Shown: piece by piece, positions 1-7,400 of the stretch
Numbering within the stretch: the stretch's first letter is position 1
How the letters are laid out: each line of letters opens with the position of its first letter
Source of the DNA: JASJBU01 sp965372385
Lineage (GTDB): Bacteria > Pseudomonadota > Gammaproteobacteria > Chromatiales > Chromatiaceae
Reading direction: 5' to 3'
Length of the DNA: 8,327 bases
Assembly: GCA_965372385.1 (NCBI GenBank)
Contig: CBDVCD010000145.1
Span: forward strand, 1-8,327
The notes under the pieces: model-generated
Told to the model about the DNA's origin: nothing
What the model saw: the letters and a program-made list of their open reading frames with translations, nothing else
Databases searched by the model: none
Position numbers and translations under genes: made by a program

Positions 1-1
1 A

Positions 2-976
2 GCAATTGGTTTAGTTTCTCTCCCTGAAAACTGGTTGACCGTGTTGAGCAATTGCTCGTGCGTGCAAAACAGGCAGGGGTGGAAGCGGCTCTTGTCAGAA
101 TTCAAAATTTCGATGAAATAATGCGTGATATCCTTCGTTTAGTAGATGACATTGATACCAGTGTCCTCGATACTTTCGCTACGGAACGCCGTCGCTGGAG
201 TAGCGCCCCCTTTCCAGCAGGGAGGCGGGGCTGGCCGGTAGTTCGGCTCAACGCTTTGCCGGTAGTTCAGGTGCCAACGGTATGCCGGCGCGTTGTGTGT
301 CAGATCGGAGGTTATGCGGAAGTACGTGAGGCCATCGAAAAGGCTGGTGTCGACGTGCTTGTTGCTCGTACACGAGCCGGTGTATTGAGCTTCGGTGCTG
401 ACTCAGACGTACGCGCAGCCTTGAGCAGTTACAAAATCACCGATTTTGATTTGCACACCATCGATCCAAAGCGCTTGCGCTATGAGTCGGGCGAACGTGG
501 CCTGTTGCGCAGTGCGCTGACCCGCCCGTGCAATTAAACAACGCCATGGATTGGACGTTGTTCATCGAAGAAGTGCCGATTTGCTGGCACCAGCTGAACC
601 GACAGAAAGTGTTTGGGTACCGTTGCGTTCCATTGTTGGAGCGTTAAATGGCACAGTCAAAAGATTTCCTGATTTGCATTGGCGGGAGGGTGTTGGCATT
701 CGCCTCGACTGGGCAAATGATCGCCTGTGGCTTTTGCTCGTGCCTCGTATGGTGTTCGATGGCATTACCGACGAGAACAGAGGGGCTGCTGCTGATTTTG
801 CTCGTGAGCGAGTCGTAAAACGTTACAATAAAACACTTAACGAGCTCATCGTGTTTTGGGCAAATCTTCTAGCTGGCGATGGCGAAGAACTGCGCGCGTT
901 AGGGATCGGTACTGGAGTTGATGCTGCTTTCACGCTTTCGCCGATCACGGGGTTCTCTAGGAGGGCGGGGGCATGA
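2..976 (+). pseudogene. SIR2-APAZ protein, C-terminal part, two frameshifts
   Basis: This is the 3' portion of a gene whose product I read as the SIR2-APAZ partner of the short Argonaute that follows. In such systems the SIR2 domain degrades NAD when the Argonaute finds its target, and the APAZ domain binds the Argonaute. Only the end of the SIR2 part is present (NFDEIMRDILRLVDDIDT, about 109-162), followed by APAZ-like sequence ending LGIGTGVDAAFTLSPITG. The reading is frame 2 (2 to about 34, AIGLVSLPENW), then frame 1 (about 34-525, VDRVEQLLVRAKQAGVE), then frame 2 (about 527-976). One base seems missing near TGGTTG at 32-37, and one C seems extra in the run at 525-527; removing it gives SALTRRAIKQRHGLD. 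Frame 2 otherwise stops at 119-121 and frame 1 at 535-537. The gene starts outside the window. The defects may be real or sequencing errors. The family call rests on remembered sequence character and on the neighbour; NAD-binding residues are not in view. Confidence 0.72.
959..965 (+). promoter_or_regulatory. Ribosome binding site of the Argonaute gene
   Basis: AGGAGGG lies 7 bases before the ATG at 973, inside the last codons of the upstream gene. It is a near-ideal Shine-Dalgarno sequence. Together with the ATGA overlap (973-976), it fixes this start and lets the Argonaute be translated even if the upstream frame is broken. Confidence 0.8.
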
Positions 977-2394
977 CTAGCGAATTAGCTCCACATATTT
1001 GGTTACCCGAACCCAAGTTGTCGTTCCATCCAGATCGCGTATCGGATCAACACATCCACCCATTGCGTGGGCTATTGCGATTTGGTCCGCATTCAAGTGG
1101 TCTAATACCTGATCCAATCAGGGTTGCAACAATTACGCCTGCCGCTGAAAGCCGGCATCTTTATAGCTTCATGAAGGAACTCCAATCGCCAGTCAAGGCG
1201 ACTGAACGCCGAGACTATCTTCCCGATTGGCCGGGCTTCCATAGCGTCTTTGGTGTGCATATGCTGGGGGCAGACGCAGGTTGTCACGTGAAGCTCGACG
1301 CAGAGCTTGAAGAGGAATTTCAGGGGTCCTCAACTCCTCACATCGTTCTGGCTGACCGGTTAGTCCGCGCTGTCCAAGGGCTCGATGCATACCGTTCTAA
1401 ATTCGACGTGCTGTTTATCTATATCCCCCAGCGTTGGATGCCGGGTTACACAGGGGGAGTGGATGACGACTTCGATCTGCATGATCATTTGAAGGCCGCT
1501 ACAGCTGCACGCGGACTCCCTGTTCAGTTGGTGCGTGAAGACAGGGCGCTCGCCTATCTACACAGAGCCAGCGTCATGTGGCGTATTGGGCTGGCGCTTT
1601 ACGCGAAAGCAGGTGGTGTGCCTTGGAAATTGGCCGAGGTTGACCCTGAGACTGCATATATAGGCATCTCTTACGCGGTCCGTCCACTGGAGTCGAAGCG
1701 ACCACGTTTTGTAACCTGTTGTAGCCAGATTTTCGATGCCGAAGGCTCGGGTCTTGAGTTCGTGGCTTACGATGCTCATGAGGTTGAGGTCCATCGCGAA
1801 AACCCTTTTCTCTCTCGGACCGAAATGTTCCGCGTCATGACTCGCTCAATGGATCTTTACCGGCGACGACACGCGGGGCGCTCACCACGTCGTGTCATGG
1901 TGCACAAGACCACGGAGTTCAAGCTGGAGGAGATTGATGGGTGTATGGAGGCACTTCACCTATGTGAGGCTGTTGATTTGGTGCAAATCGTTGAACATGT
2001 TGGATGGTGCGGCATCCGCGTTGACAACGATACTGGCATGAAAAAGGGTAAACCTGCTGACTTCCCGGTTGCACGCGGTACCGTAGTTGGCCTGGGGCCA
2101 CGCGAATCACTGTTGTGGCTGCATGGTGATGTACGCGGCATCAGAGATCGCGGTGCGTACTTCCAGGGTGCACGAAGTACGCCCAGACCTGTGCGCCTGG
2201 TGCGTCACGCCGGACATGGACCATGGGACGATACTGCTCGCGCTATTCTTGCGCTTTCAAAGATGGATTGGAATAACGATGCCTTATATGACCCACTACC
2301 CGTAACTATCGGGTACGCAAAGGTGCTAGCACGGGTAGTCAAACGTATGCGCGGCTTGGGTAGTGCGCCATACCAATTCCGGTTCTTCATGTAG
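973..2394 (+). CDS. Short prokaryotic Argonaute (MID-PIWI), catalytically inactive
   Basis: This is a 473-residue protein, the usual size of short Argonautes, which have MID and PIWI domains but no N or PAZ domain. The family uses a nucleic-acid guide to recognise invading DNA and then triggers an associated effector. The MID part is roughly residues 1-220. Likely 5'-phosphate pocket residues lie around H172, K174, Q185 and K212 (HDHLKAAT, LPVQLV, YAKAGGVPW). PIWI spans roughly 225-473 and ends in an aromatic tail (QFRFFM), as is common in Argonautes. The catalytic tetrad is absent by eye: the first strand reads IGISY (S233 where Asp is expected), the HRDG position reads HKTT (311-314), and the C-terminal position reads GYAK (K450). 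It should therefore bind targets without cutting them. It overlaps the SIR2-APAZ gene by ATGA, implying translational coupling and a heterodimer. Codon content varies but the frame is intact. Confidence in the family is high; guide type and trigger are inferred from relatives. Confidence 0.87.
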   Translation: MTSELAPHIWLPEPKLSFHPDRVSDQHIHPLRGLLRFGPHSSGLIPDPIRVATITPAAESRHLYSFMKELQSPVKATERRDYLPDWPGFHSVFGVHMLGADAGCHVKLDAELEEEFQGSSTPHIVLADRLVRAVQGLDAYRSKFDVLFIYIPQRWMPGYTGGVDDDFDLHDHLKAATAARGLPVQLVREDRALAYLHRASVMWRIGLALYAKAGGVPWKLAEVDPETAYIGISYAVRPLESKRPRFVTCCSQIFDAEGSGLEFVAYDAHEVEVHRENPFLSRTEMFRVMTRSMDLYRRRHAGRSPRRVMVHKTTEFKLEEIDGCMEALHLCEAVDLVQIVEHVGWCGIRVDNDTGMKKGKPADFPVARGTVVGLGPRESLLWLHGDVRGIRDRGAYFQGARSTPRPVRLVRHAGHGPWDDTARAILALSKMDWNNDALYDPLPVTIGYAKVLARVVKRMRGLGSAPYQFRFFM

Positions 2395-2398
2395 TAAC

Positions 2399-2415
2399 CA
2401 TCGAGCCCCTCGATG
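2399..2415 (+). terminator. Hairpin just after the Argonaute stop codon
   Basis: CATCGAG and CTCGATG form a perfect 7-bp stem around a CCC loop, starting 5 bases after the TAG at 2392-2394. It could end or protect the Argonaute transcript. No T run follows (AACGGCACG), so it is not a standard intrinsic terminator. Confidence 0.3.
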
Positions 2416-2422
2416 AACGGCA

Positions 2423-2515
2423 CGATCAGGCCGCTTCGTATAACCAATATGCAGTAGTTCAACTATTCAATGAAAAGAACGCCATGACGCATACTGAAAA
2501 GAGAGGGCCTGATCG
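2423..2515. repeat. 10-bp inverted repeat, arms 83 bases apart
   Basis: CGATCAGGCC at 2423-2432 is the exact reverse complement of GGCCTGATCG at 2506-2515, with 73 bases between. It lies between the Argonaute gene and the first hsdR-like remnant. It could be a long hairpin or a scar of a small inserted element. A chance match of this length over so short a distance is possible but unlikely. No transposase or known terminal motif supports an element. Confidence 0.35.
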
Positions 2516-2545
2516 ACAGGCAGGAATGACGGAGATAAAGTCCAC

Positions 2546-2614
2546 ATGTCTGAATACACCCGTGTAGAGAAACCGTTCCTCGATCAGATGCAGGGTTGCG
2601 GCGCGAGAACGTGA
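2546..2614 (+). pseudogene. hsdR 5'-end remnant, copy A
   Basis: ATG at 2546 opens a 22-codon frame beginning MSEYTRVEKPFLDQ, closely matching the start of the intact HsdR at 4464 (MSEYIYVEKPFLDQ). The match ends about residue 15, after which the frame runs to TGA at 2612-2614 in unrelated sequence. A GGAG (2531-2534) lies 11 bases upstream, so a short peptide could still be made. By eye about a quarter of the first 48 bases differ from the intact gene, mainly at silent or conservative positions, so it derives from a different hsdR allele or an old duplication. I read it as a recombination scar; a small functional peptide cannot be excluded. Confidence 0.7.
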
Positions 2615-2673
2615 TCCAGCCCAATGGAGCCACGCGAGGCGCGAAGTGGCGATTGTATAAAGTTGACCCGTAA
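2590..2673 (+). pseudogene. Possible 3' remnant of a lost gene after copy A
   Basis: Exactly where copy A stops resembling hsdR, another frame (codons from 2590) reads AGLRRENVIQPNGATRG, then AKWRLYKVDP and TAA at 2671-2673. This looks like the last strand region of a winged-helix domain, of the general type that also ends the AlbA_2 protein downstream (compare LLANGLIEF and QKYRLTNKG there). No start precedes it. If real, it is the tail of a deleted accessory gene joined to the hsdR start. The segment is short and the call rests on protein-like character only. Confidence 0.33.
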
Positions 2674-2690
2674 GCGAAGCTTTATACAAT
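2652..2690. repeat. Perfect 11-bp inverted repeat, possible operator
   Basis: ATTGTATAAAG (2652-2662) and CTTTATACAAT (2680-2690) are exact reverse complements separated by 17 bases. The arms flank the -35 box and cover the -10 box of a promoter-like sequence, a typical place for a repressor or activator site. The surrounding stretch is A+T-rich (70 G/C in the 180 bases 2641-2820), unlike hsdR. The winged helix of the downstream AlbA_2 protein makes self-control conceivable, but nothing shows which protein binds. Confidence 0.6.
2663..2690 (+). promoter_or_regulatory. Predicted sigma70 promoter for the AlbA_2-hsdR operon
   Basis: TTGACC (2663-2668) is followed after 16 bases by TACAAT (2685-2690). 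Each differs from the sigma70 consensus at one position. Transcription would begin near 2697 and run through copy B into the AlbA_2 gene, hsdR and the metallopeptidase. It is the best promoter-like pair I found in the gap between the Argonaute and AlbA_2 genes, and it overlaps the inverted repeat at 2652-2690. Confidence 0.45.
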
Positions 2691-2698
2691 GTTTTATG

Positions 2699-2734
2699 CA
2701 ATGACATCGGTACGTTTTGCGTAATGAGTCATTG
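2699..2734. repeat. 7-bp inverted repeat in the AlbA_2-hsdR leader
   Basis: CAATGAC (2699-2705) pairs with GTCATTG (2728-2734) across 22 bases, just downstream of the predicted promoter. It could be a second protein site or a leader hairpin. It is short, so chance is a real possibility. Confidence 0.25.
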
Positions 2735-2810
2735 TAAATCAGTGAGTTATGATTTCTATAAAGCCCCAGAGAAATGATCTGGACAATGCAATTGAACGCT
2801 GAGCACCTTA

Positions 2811-2927
2811 ATGTTTGAACACTCCCACGTCGAAAAGCCCTTCCTCGACCAGCTTCACCAGCTGGGCTGGACGGTGATAGATCTTGCAGGACATTGGGTA
2901 TTCAAGAGGGGAACCAGTGACCAGTAA
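2811..2927 (+). pseudogene. hsdR 5'-end remnant, copy B
   Basis: ATG at 2811 opens a 38-codon frame: MFEHSHVEKPFLDQLHQLGW continues TVID, then leaves the hsdR pattern and ends at TAA 2925-2927. The first 24 residues align without gaps to the intact HsdR start (VEKPFLDQLDELGWTVID). By eye about 19 of 72 bases differ, so it is not a recent copy. Copies A and B also differ from each other. The end of this frame overlaps the start of the AlbA_2 gene, so the AlbA_2 gene appears joined onto an hsdR start. Translation of the short frame might couple to AlbA_2 initiation at 2917. The upstream ribosome site is weak. Confidence 0.72.
2905..2911 (+). promoter_or_regulatory. Ribosome binding site deciding the AlbA_2 start
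   Basis: AGAGGGG lies 5 bases before GTG at 2917. A longer frame could begin at TTG 2884, but that lies inside the hsdR-like remnant and adds 11 residues (MQDIGYSRGEP) with no ribosome site of similar strength. The GTG is therefore preferred. Confidence 0.65.
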
Positions 2928-4467
2928 ACTCCCCATCAATCTCGCCGAGCTGCTCCACCAGCGTACGGTGGAGGGTGAGCGCATCGAGTACAAAGCAGGC
3001 TGGAACCCGGACGCCATCGTGCGCACCTTGTGCGCCTTCGCCAATGATTTCGAGAACCTGGGTGGCGGATACATTGTCATCGGACAGGAATGCGATGACA
3101 ACGGTCAACCGGTTTTTCCTTCGGTCGGTGTATCCACCAATCAGTTGGACAGGATTCAGCGCGAGCTGCTTGGATATTGCAACCTGATCCAGCCGTCCTA
3201 TTTTCCGATGCTGAGCGTGGAGGAGTTTGAGGGGCGCAATCTCATTGTGCTATGGGCGCCGGGCGGACAGAACCGGCCGTACAAGGCGCCGACGGCGGTG
3301 ACGGCTAAACACAAGGTCCATCGCTATTTCATCCGGCGTTATTCCAGTACCATTGAGGCGCGCGGTGCGGATGAACGTGAGTTGCTCAGCCTGACAGCCA
3401 TGGTACCCTTTGATGACCGCTATCATCAAACGGCGCGCACACAGGATCTATCGCCGCGACTGATGGAGGAGTTCTTACACGAGGTGGGCAGTGATCTGGC
3501 GGATGAGGCCGGAACGCTATCAACCGAGATCCTGGGCCGGCAAATGAATGTGGTCGGCGGTCCGCAGGAGGCTCCTTTAGTCAAGAATGTGGGTCTGCTC
3601 TTTTTTAACGAACACCCGCACCGGTTTTTTCCGGTAACGCAGATTGACGTGGTGTGGTTTCCCGAGGGCGCGGGAGGTGACCGCTTTGATGAGAAAATAT
3701 TTCAGGGACCGCTTGCCCGCATGACCCGCGAGGCGCTCGACTATGTCCAGCGTAACTACCTTCGCGAAACGGTCATTAAACATCCGCAACGGGCCGAGGC
3801 CGAGCGCCTCTGGAATTTTCCCTACGCGGCCATCGAAGAAGCGGTGGTCAATGCGGTATACCACCGCTCCTATGAAGAACGGGAACCCATCGAAGTACGC
3901 GTCTCTCCTGACGACCTGGTGGTGTTGAGCTTTCCTGGCCCGGATCGCTCCATCCGCATGGAAGACCTGCGGGCCGGCAGAGCAATCAGCCGTCGTTACC
4001 GCAATCGCCGTATCGGAGAATTTCTCAAGGAGTTGGATCTCACCGAAGGGCGTTCTACGGGGATTCCCAAGATCCTGAAAGTGATGCAGGGAAACGGCTC
4101 GCCAGCGCCCGAATTCGAGAGCGATGAAGACCGCACCTACTTTTTGATTCGGCTGCCCGTTCACACTCGGGCGATGGCTCAGGCAGAGGAAGGGGCCCGG
4201 TCAGGGGCCCAGTCAGGGGCCCAGTCAAGGGCCCAGTCGGCACAGATCATAGCGGCGCTTCTGAAGGCGCCTCTTTCCATGCACGAACTGGTGACAGTCT
4301 TGGGGTTAAAAACCAAGACCGGCTCACTGAAGAGAACAGTGAACGAATTGCTTGCCAATGGGCTTATTGAGTTCACCATCCCCGACAAGCCAAGCAGCCG
4401 CCTTCAAAAGTACCGGTTGACCAACAAGGGGCGACAGTTGGGCGCGGGTGCCGGAGGCTCGGCATGA
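2917..4467 (+). CDS. AlbA_2 (Schlafen-type) ATP-binding protein with winged helix
   Basis: The 516-residue product has three parts. The N-terminal AlbA_2 domain shows IEYKAG (E24, K26) and GGGYIVIG (49-56); this fold binds or cleaves nucleic acid in Schlafen-like proteins. The C-terminal half has a GHKL-type ATP-binding domain with an N-box-like helix (EEAVVNAVYHRSY, N312) and a G-box-like LTEGRSTGIPKIL. A flexible linker of four 4-residue repeats (GARS GAQS GAQS RAQS) leads to a winged helix (about 444-510, LSMHELVTVLGLKTKTG). The protein is usually annotated as an ATP-binding or putative transcriptional regulator and often sits next to restriction genes. It overlaps hsdR by ATGA, so the two are translationally coupled. 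Its role is unproven: regulator of the operon, or an accessory nuclease/ATPase of the restriction system. The start is GTG, chosen for its AGAGGGG site. Confidence 0.85.
   Translation: MTSKLPINLAELLHQRTVEGERIEYKAGWNPDAIVRTLCAFANDFENLGGGYIVIGQECDDNGQPVFPSVGVSTNQLDRIQRELLGYCNLIQPSYFPMLSVEEFEGRNLIVLWAPGGQNRPYKAPTAVTAKHKVHRYFIRRYSSTIEARGADERELLSLTAMVPFDDRYHQTARTQDLSPRLMEEFLHEVGSDLADEAGTLSTEILGRQMNVVGGPQEAPLVKNVGLLFFNEHPHRFFPVTQIDVVWFPEGAGGDRFDEKIFQGPLARMTREALDYVQRNYLRETVIKHPQRAEAERLWNFPYAAIEEAVVNAVYHRSYEEREPIEVRVSPDDLVVLSFPGPDRSIRMEDLRAGRAISRRYRNRRIGEFLKELDLTEGRSTGIPKILKVMQGNGSPAPEFESDEDRTYFLIRLPVHTRAMAQAEEGARSGAQSGAQSRAQSAQIIAALLKAPLSMHELVTVLGLKTKTGSLKRTVNELLANGLIEFTIPDKPSSRLQKYRLTNKGRQLGAGAGGSA
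4192..4239 (+). repeat. Four 12-bp tandem repeats in the AlbA_2 gene
   Basis: The unit GGGGCCCAGTCA occurs four times in direct succession (4192, 4204, 4216, 4228). The middle two are identical, and the outer two differ at one and two positions. Each unit encodes four linker residues (GAQS type) and keeps frame, so copy number can change without breaking the gene. The linker joins the ATP-binding half to the winged helix. Confidence 0.9.
4453..4457 (+). promoter_or_regulatory. Ribosome binding site of hsdR
   Basis: GGAGG stands 6 bases before the hsdR ATG at 4464, inside the last codons of the AlbA_2 gene. With the ATGA overlap (4464-4467) it supports coupled translation of the two proteins. 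Confidence 0.75.
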
Positions 4468-7400
4468 GTGAATACATCTACGTAGAAAAACCGTTTCTGG
4501 ATCAGCTGGATGAGCTGGGCTGGACGGTAATCGACCAGGGCGTGGGCATTATTCCATCTGATCCGGCGGCCAGCCTGCGCACCAGCTTCCGCGAGTGGTT
4601 GTTGCCGGAGGTTTTCCGGGAAGCGGTGCGGTCGATCAACCGGACGGATACCGGTGAGACGTGGTTGACGGACCGGCAACTGGATGAGTTGCGCGACCAG
4701 ATTCTGCGCCAGCCGAACCGCACCTTGCTGGAGGCCAACGAGGCGATTCAGGCGCTGTTGTTCAAGACCCAGGTGGATACGAATGAAGTGACCGGCGAGC
4801 AGGACCCGGTGGTGAAGTTGATCGACTTCGCCAATCCAGCGAACAATCAGTTCCACGCCATCAATCAATTCCGCGTCGATACACCGGGCTGCGTGAAGCA
4901 GTTCATCATTCCGGATATTGTGCTGTTGGTGAATGGCATTGCGCTGGCGGTGGTGGAGTGCAAACTCGGTGGCCCTACCTGCGCCAACCCAATGCATGAG
5001 GCCTTTGTGCAGTTGCAGCGCTACCGCAATGTGCGTGAGGCGACGCAGCAAGCGGGACTGAAGGAAGGCGAGACGCGCCTGTTTCACACCAATCTATTGC
5101 TCATCCGCACCAGTGGCGCAGAGGCGGACTATGGCACCCTCACCTCGGGCGAGGAACATTATTACGCCTGGAAGACGCTGTGGCCGGAAGGCGATGACCA
5201 TCTTACAGACAAGAACCCGCAGCAGCGGCTGATCCAGGGTATGTTGAGCAAGGACAACCTGCTGCACATTCTGCGTACCTGCTCGGTGTACATGGATACC
5301 GATGCCGGCAAGCGCATCAAGGTGGTGGCCCGCTACCAGCAATTCCGGGCTGCCGGTAAGATCATCGAACGCCTGCGCCGTGGCACGACACCCATGGAGC
5401 GCAGCGGGGTGGTCTGGCACACCCAGGGCTCGGGCAAGTCGCTCACCATGGTGTTTCTGGCGCGCATGTTGCGCGCCTCCCGCGATCTGAATGACTTCAA
5501 GATACTGCTGGTCAATGACCGCGTCGATCTGGAAGAGCAGCTCGGCCAGACGGCGACGCTGATTGGCGGCAAGGTCAATGTGATCGAAAGCACCCAGGCG
5601 CTGCGCAATCATCTGGCGACCGACAGTTCCGATATCAACATGGTGATGGTGCACAAATTCATGGAGCGCGAGGAAACCCTGCCGTCGAAGGTGGCCGAGG
5701 CGCTCGGTACCTATCGGGCCATGCCCGCGGCCAGTACCTTCGGCGTGGTGAATGCATCCGAACGCATCATCCTGATGATCGACGAGGCGCACCGCACCCA
5801 GGGCTCCGACCTTGGGGACAACCTGTTTGAGGCCTTTCCCAACGCCACCCGCATCGCCTTCACCGGCACGCCGCTGATTACCGAGCGTCACGGCGAGAAG
5901 AAGACGGTGAAGCGCTTCGGTGAATACATCGACACCTACCGCTTGATGGACGCCGTGCATGACGGCGCGACACTGCAAATCCTGTATGAAGGCAAGACCG
6001 CCGACACGGCACTGAACGAGAAGCATGCCTTCGATACCCGATTCGAAGACCTGTTTCGTGACCGTAGCGACGCGGAGCTACTGGCGATCAAGAAGAAGTA
6101 CGGTGCCACCGGCGATATCCTGGAAGCCGAACAGCGCATTGCCGCCATCGCGCGGGATTTGGTCAACCACTATATCGACAACATCCTGCCCAACGGTTTC
6201 AAGGCGCAGGTGGTGTGCCATTCCAAACTGGCCGCCGTACGCTATCGGCAGGCCATCGAAGAGGCGTTGGCCGAGCGGCTGGAACGGGAACGGCTCAAGG
6301 CCGCGCCTGATCAGGAATTGATTGACCGGATTGCCTTCCTAAAGGCAGTAGTCGTGATCTCTTCCGACGGCACCAACGAGGCGGCCTATGTCACCCAGGC
6401 GCGCAAGCAGGCCAAGTCATGGAATGCGGTGGAGAATTTCTGCAAACCCTTCGACCGCGAGGACCCGGACAAGGAACGGACCGGCATTGCGTTTCTGATT
6501 GTTTGCGACATGTTGATCACCGGCTTCGATGCGCCCATCGAGCAGGTGATGTACATCGACAAGAAGATCCGCGAACACACCTTGTTGCAGGCCATCGCCC
6601 GTGTGAACCGGGTGGCTAAGGGCAAAAAGCGTGGCTACGTGGTGGACTACATCGGCCTGGCCAATCATCTCACCGAAGCGCTGACCCTTTACGCCGCGAC
6701 CGATGAGCAGGAAGAACTGCGAGACGGGTTGAAGAACATCACCTCCGAGTTGCCGGTGCTGGAGGAACGCTACCAGCGCCTGGTCCAGTTCTTCAGGGCA
6801 GCTAGGGTCAAGGGCATGGAGGATTTCGTGCAGGGGCGGCTGGCGGGTATCGAGGCAGACGCCGCGGTAGTACATGCAGCGGTGACCGTCCTGAAAGAGG
6901 AAAAACTGCGGGCGGATTTCGAGGTTTACCTGAAGAAGTTCCTCATGAGCATGGACATCATTCTGCCTCACGAGGCCGCACAGGCCTACCGTGTTCCGGC
7001 CAAGCGTCTTGGTTATATTCTTAGCGTGACCAAGGAACGCTATAAGGATGAAAGCCTGGATCTTGGCGATGCAGGCGACAAAGTGAGGCGCTTGATAAAT
7101 GAGCACTTGGTCAGCCTGGGGATCAACCCCAAAGTGCCGCCGGTGGAGCTGCTGGCGGATGATTTTCTCGACCAGCTCAATCGCCATGCGGGCGGGAATG
7201 GCAAGGCCAAGGCCAGCGAGATGGAGCACGCCATCCGCAAGCACTGCACGGTGAAGTTCGATGAGGATCCGGCGTTCTATAAAACACTGTCAGAGAAGCT
7301 GGAACGCCTCATCGACCAGTATCAGGATCAGTGGGATTTGCTGGCTGATGAACTGGAGAAGCTGAGGACGGAAGCAGCCGCTGGACGTACCGAGAATATC

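Larger units (their letters stand above)
2397..2567 (+). other. Gene-free stretch with a short open frame lacking a clear start
   Basis: In frame 3 the sequence stays open from just after the TAG at 2361-2363 to the TAG at 2565-2567. The part after the Argonaute stop reads like a charged soluble protein (EPLDERHDQAASYNQYAVV, VQLFNEKNAMTH). It has no convincing start or ribosome binding site and overlaps the first hsdR-like start in another frame. It may be the worn 3' end of a gene that once preceded hsdR, or chance. I do not recognise the sequence. Confidence 0.2.

Noticed and set aside
551..976. Separate small gene starting at TTG 551
   Set aside because: No ribosome site. The frame continues upstream into sequence that joins the preceding fragment once one C is removed, so it is the tail of the SIR2-APAZ gene.
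2663..2690. Integron attC site or transposon end at the inverted repeat
   Set aside because: GTTGACC does not fit the attC core GTTRRRY, and there is no integrase, transposase or flanking target duplication in view.
2459..2707. 82-codon - strand frame in the gene-free stretch
   Set aside because: It is antisense to the two hsdR-like signals and spans the inverted repeat; no ribosome site and no protein-like pattern.
3577..4164. 195-codon - strand frame inside the AlbA_2 gene
   Set aside because: Opposite the ATP-binding domain, without recognisable features of its own.
4192..4239. Short repeats considered as a CRISPR array
   Set aside because: Units are 12 bp with no spacers and lie in frame within a gene.
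4404..5087. 227-codon - strand frame across the AlbA_2/hsdR junction
   Set aside because: It overlaps two well-supported genes, including the nuclease domain of HsdR, and is compositionally a shadow.
5094..6026. 310-codon open frame on the - strand inside hsdR
   Set aside because: It lies wholly opposite a full-length HsdR with all motifs. Its translation is rich in His, Gln and Arg, as expected from antisense of high-G+C coding DNA, and it has no known motif.
6417..7244. 275-codon open frame on the - strand inside hsdR
   Set aside because: Antisense shadow of the HsdR motor and C-terminal region, with no ribosome site or domain.
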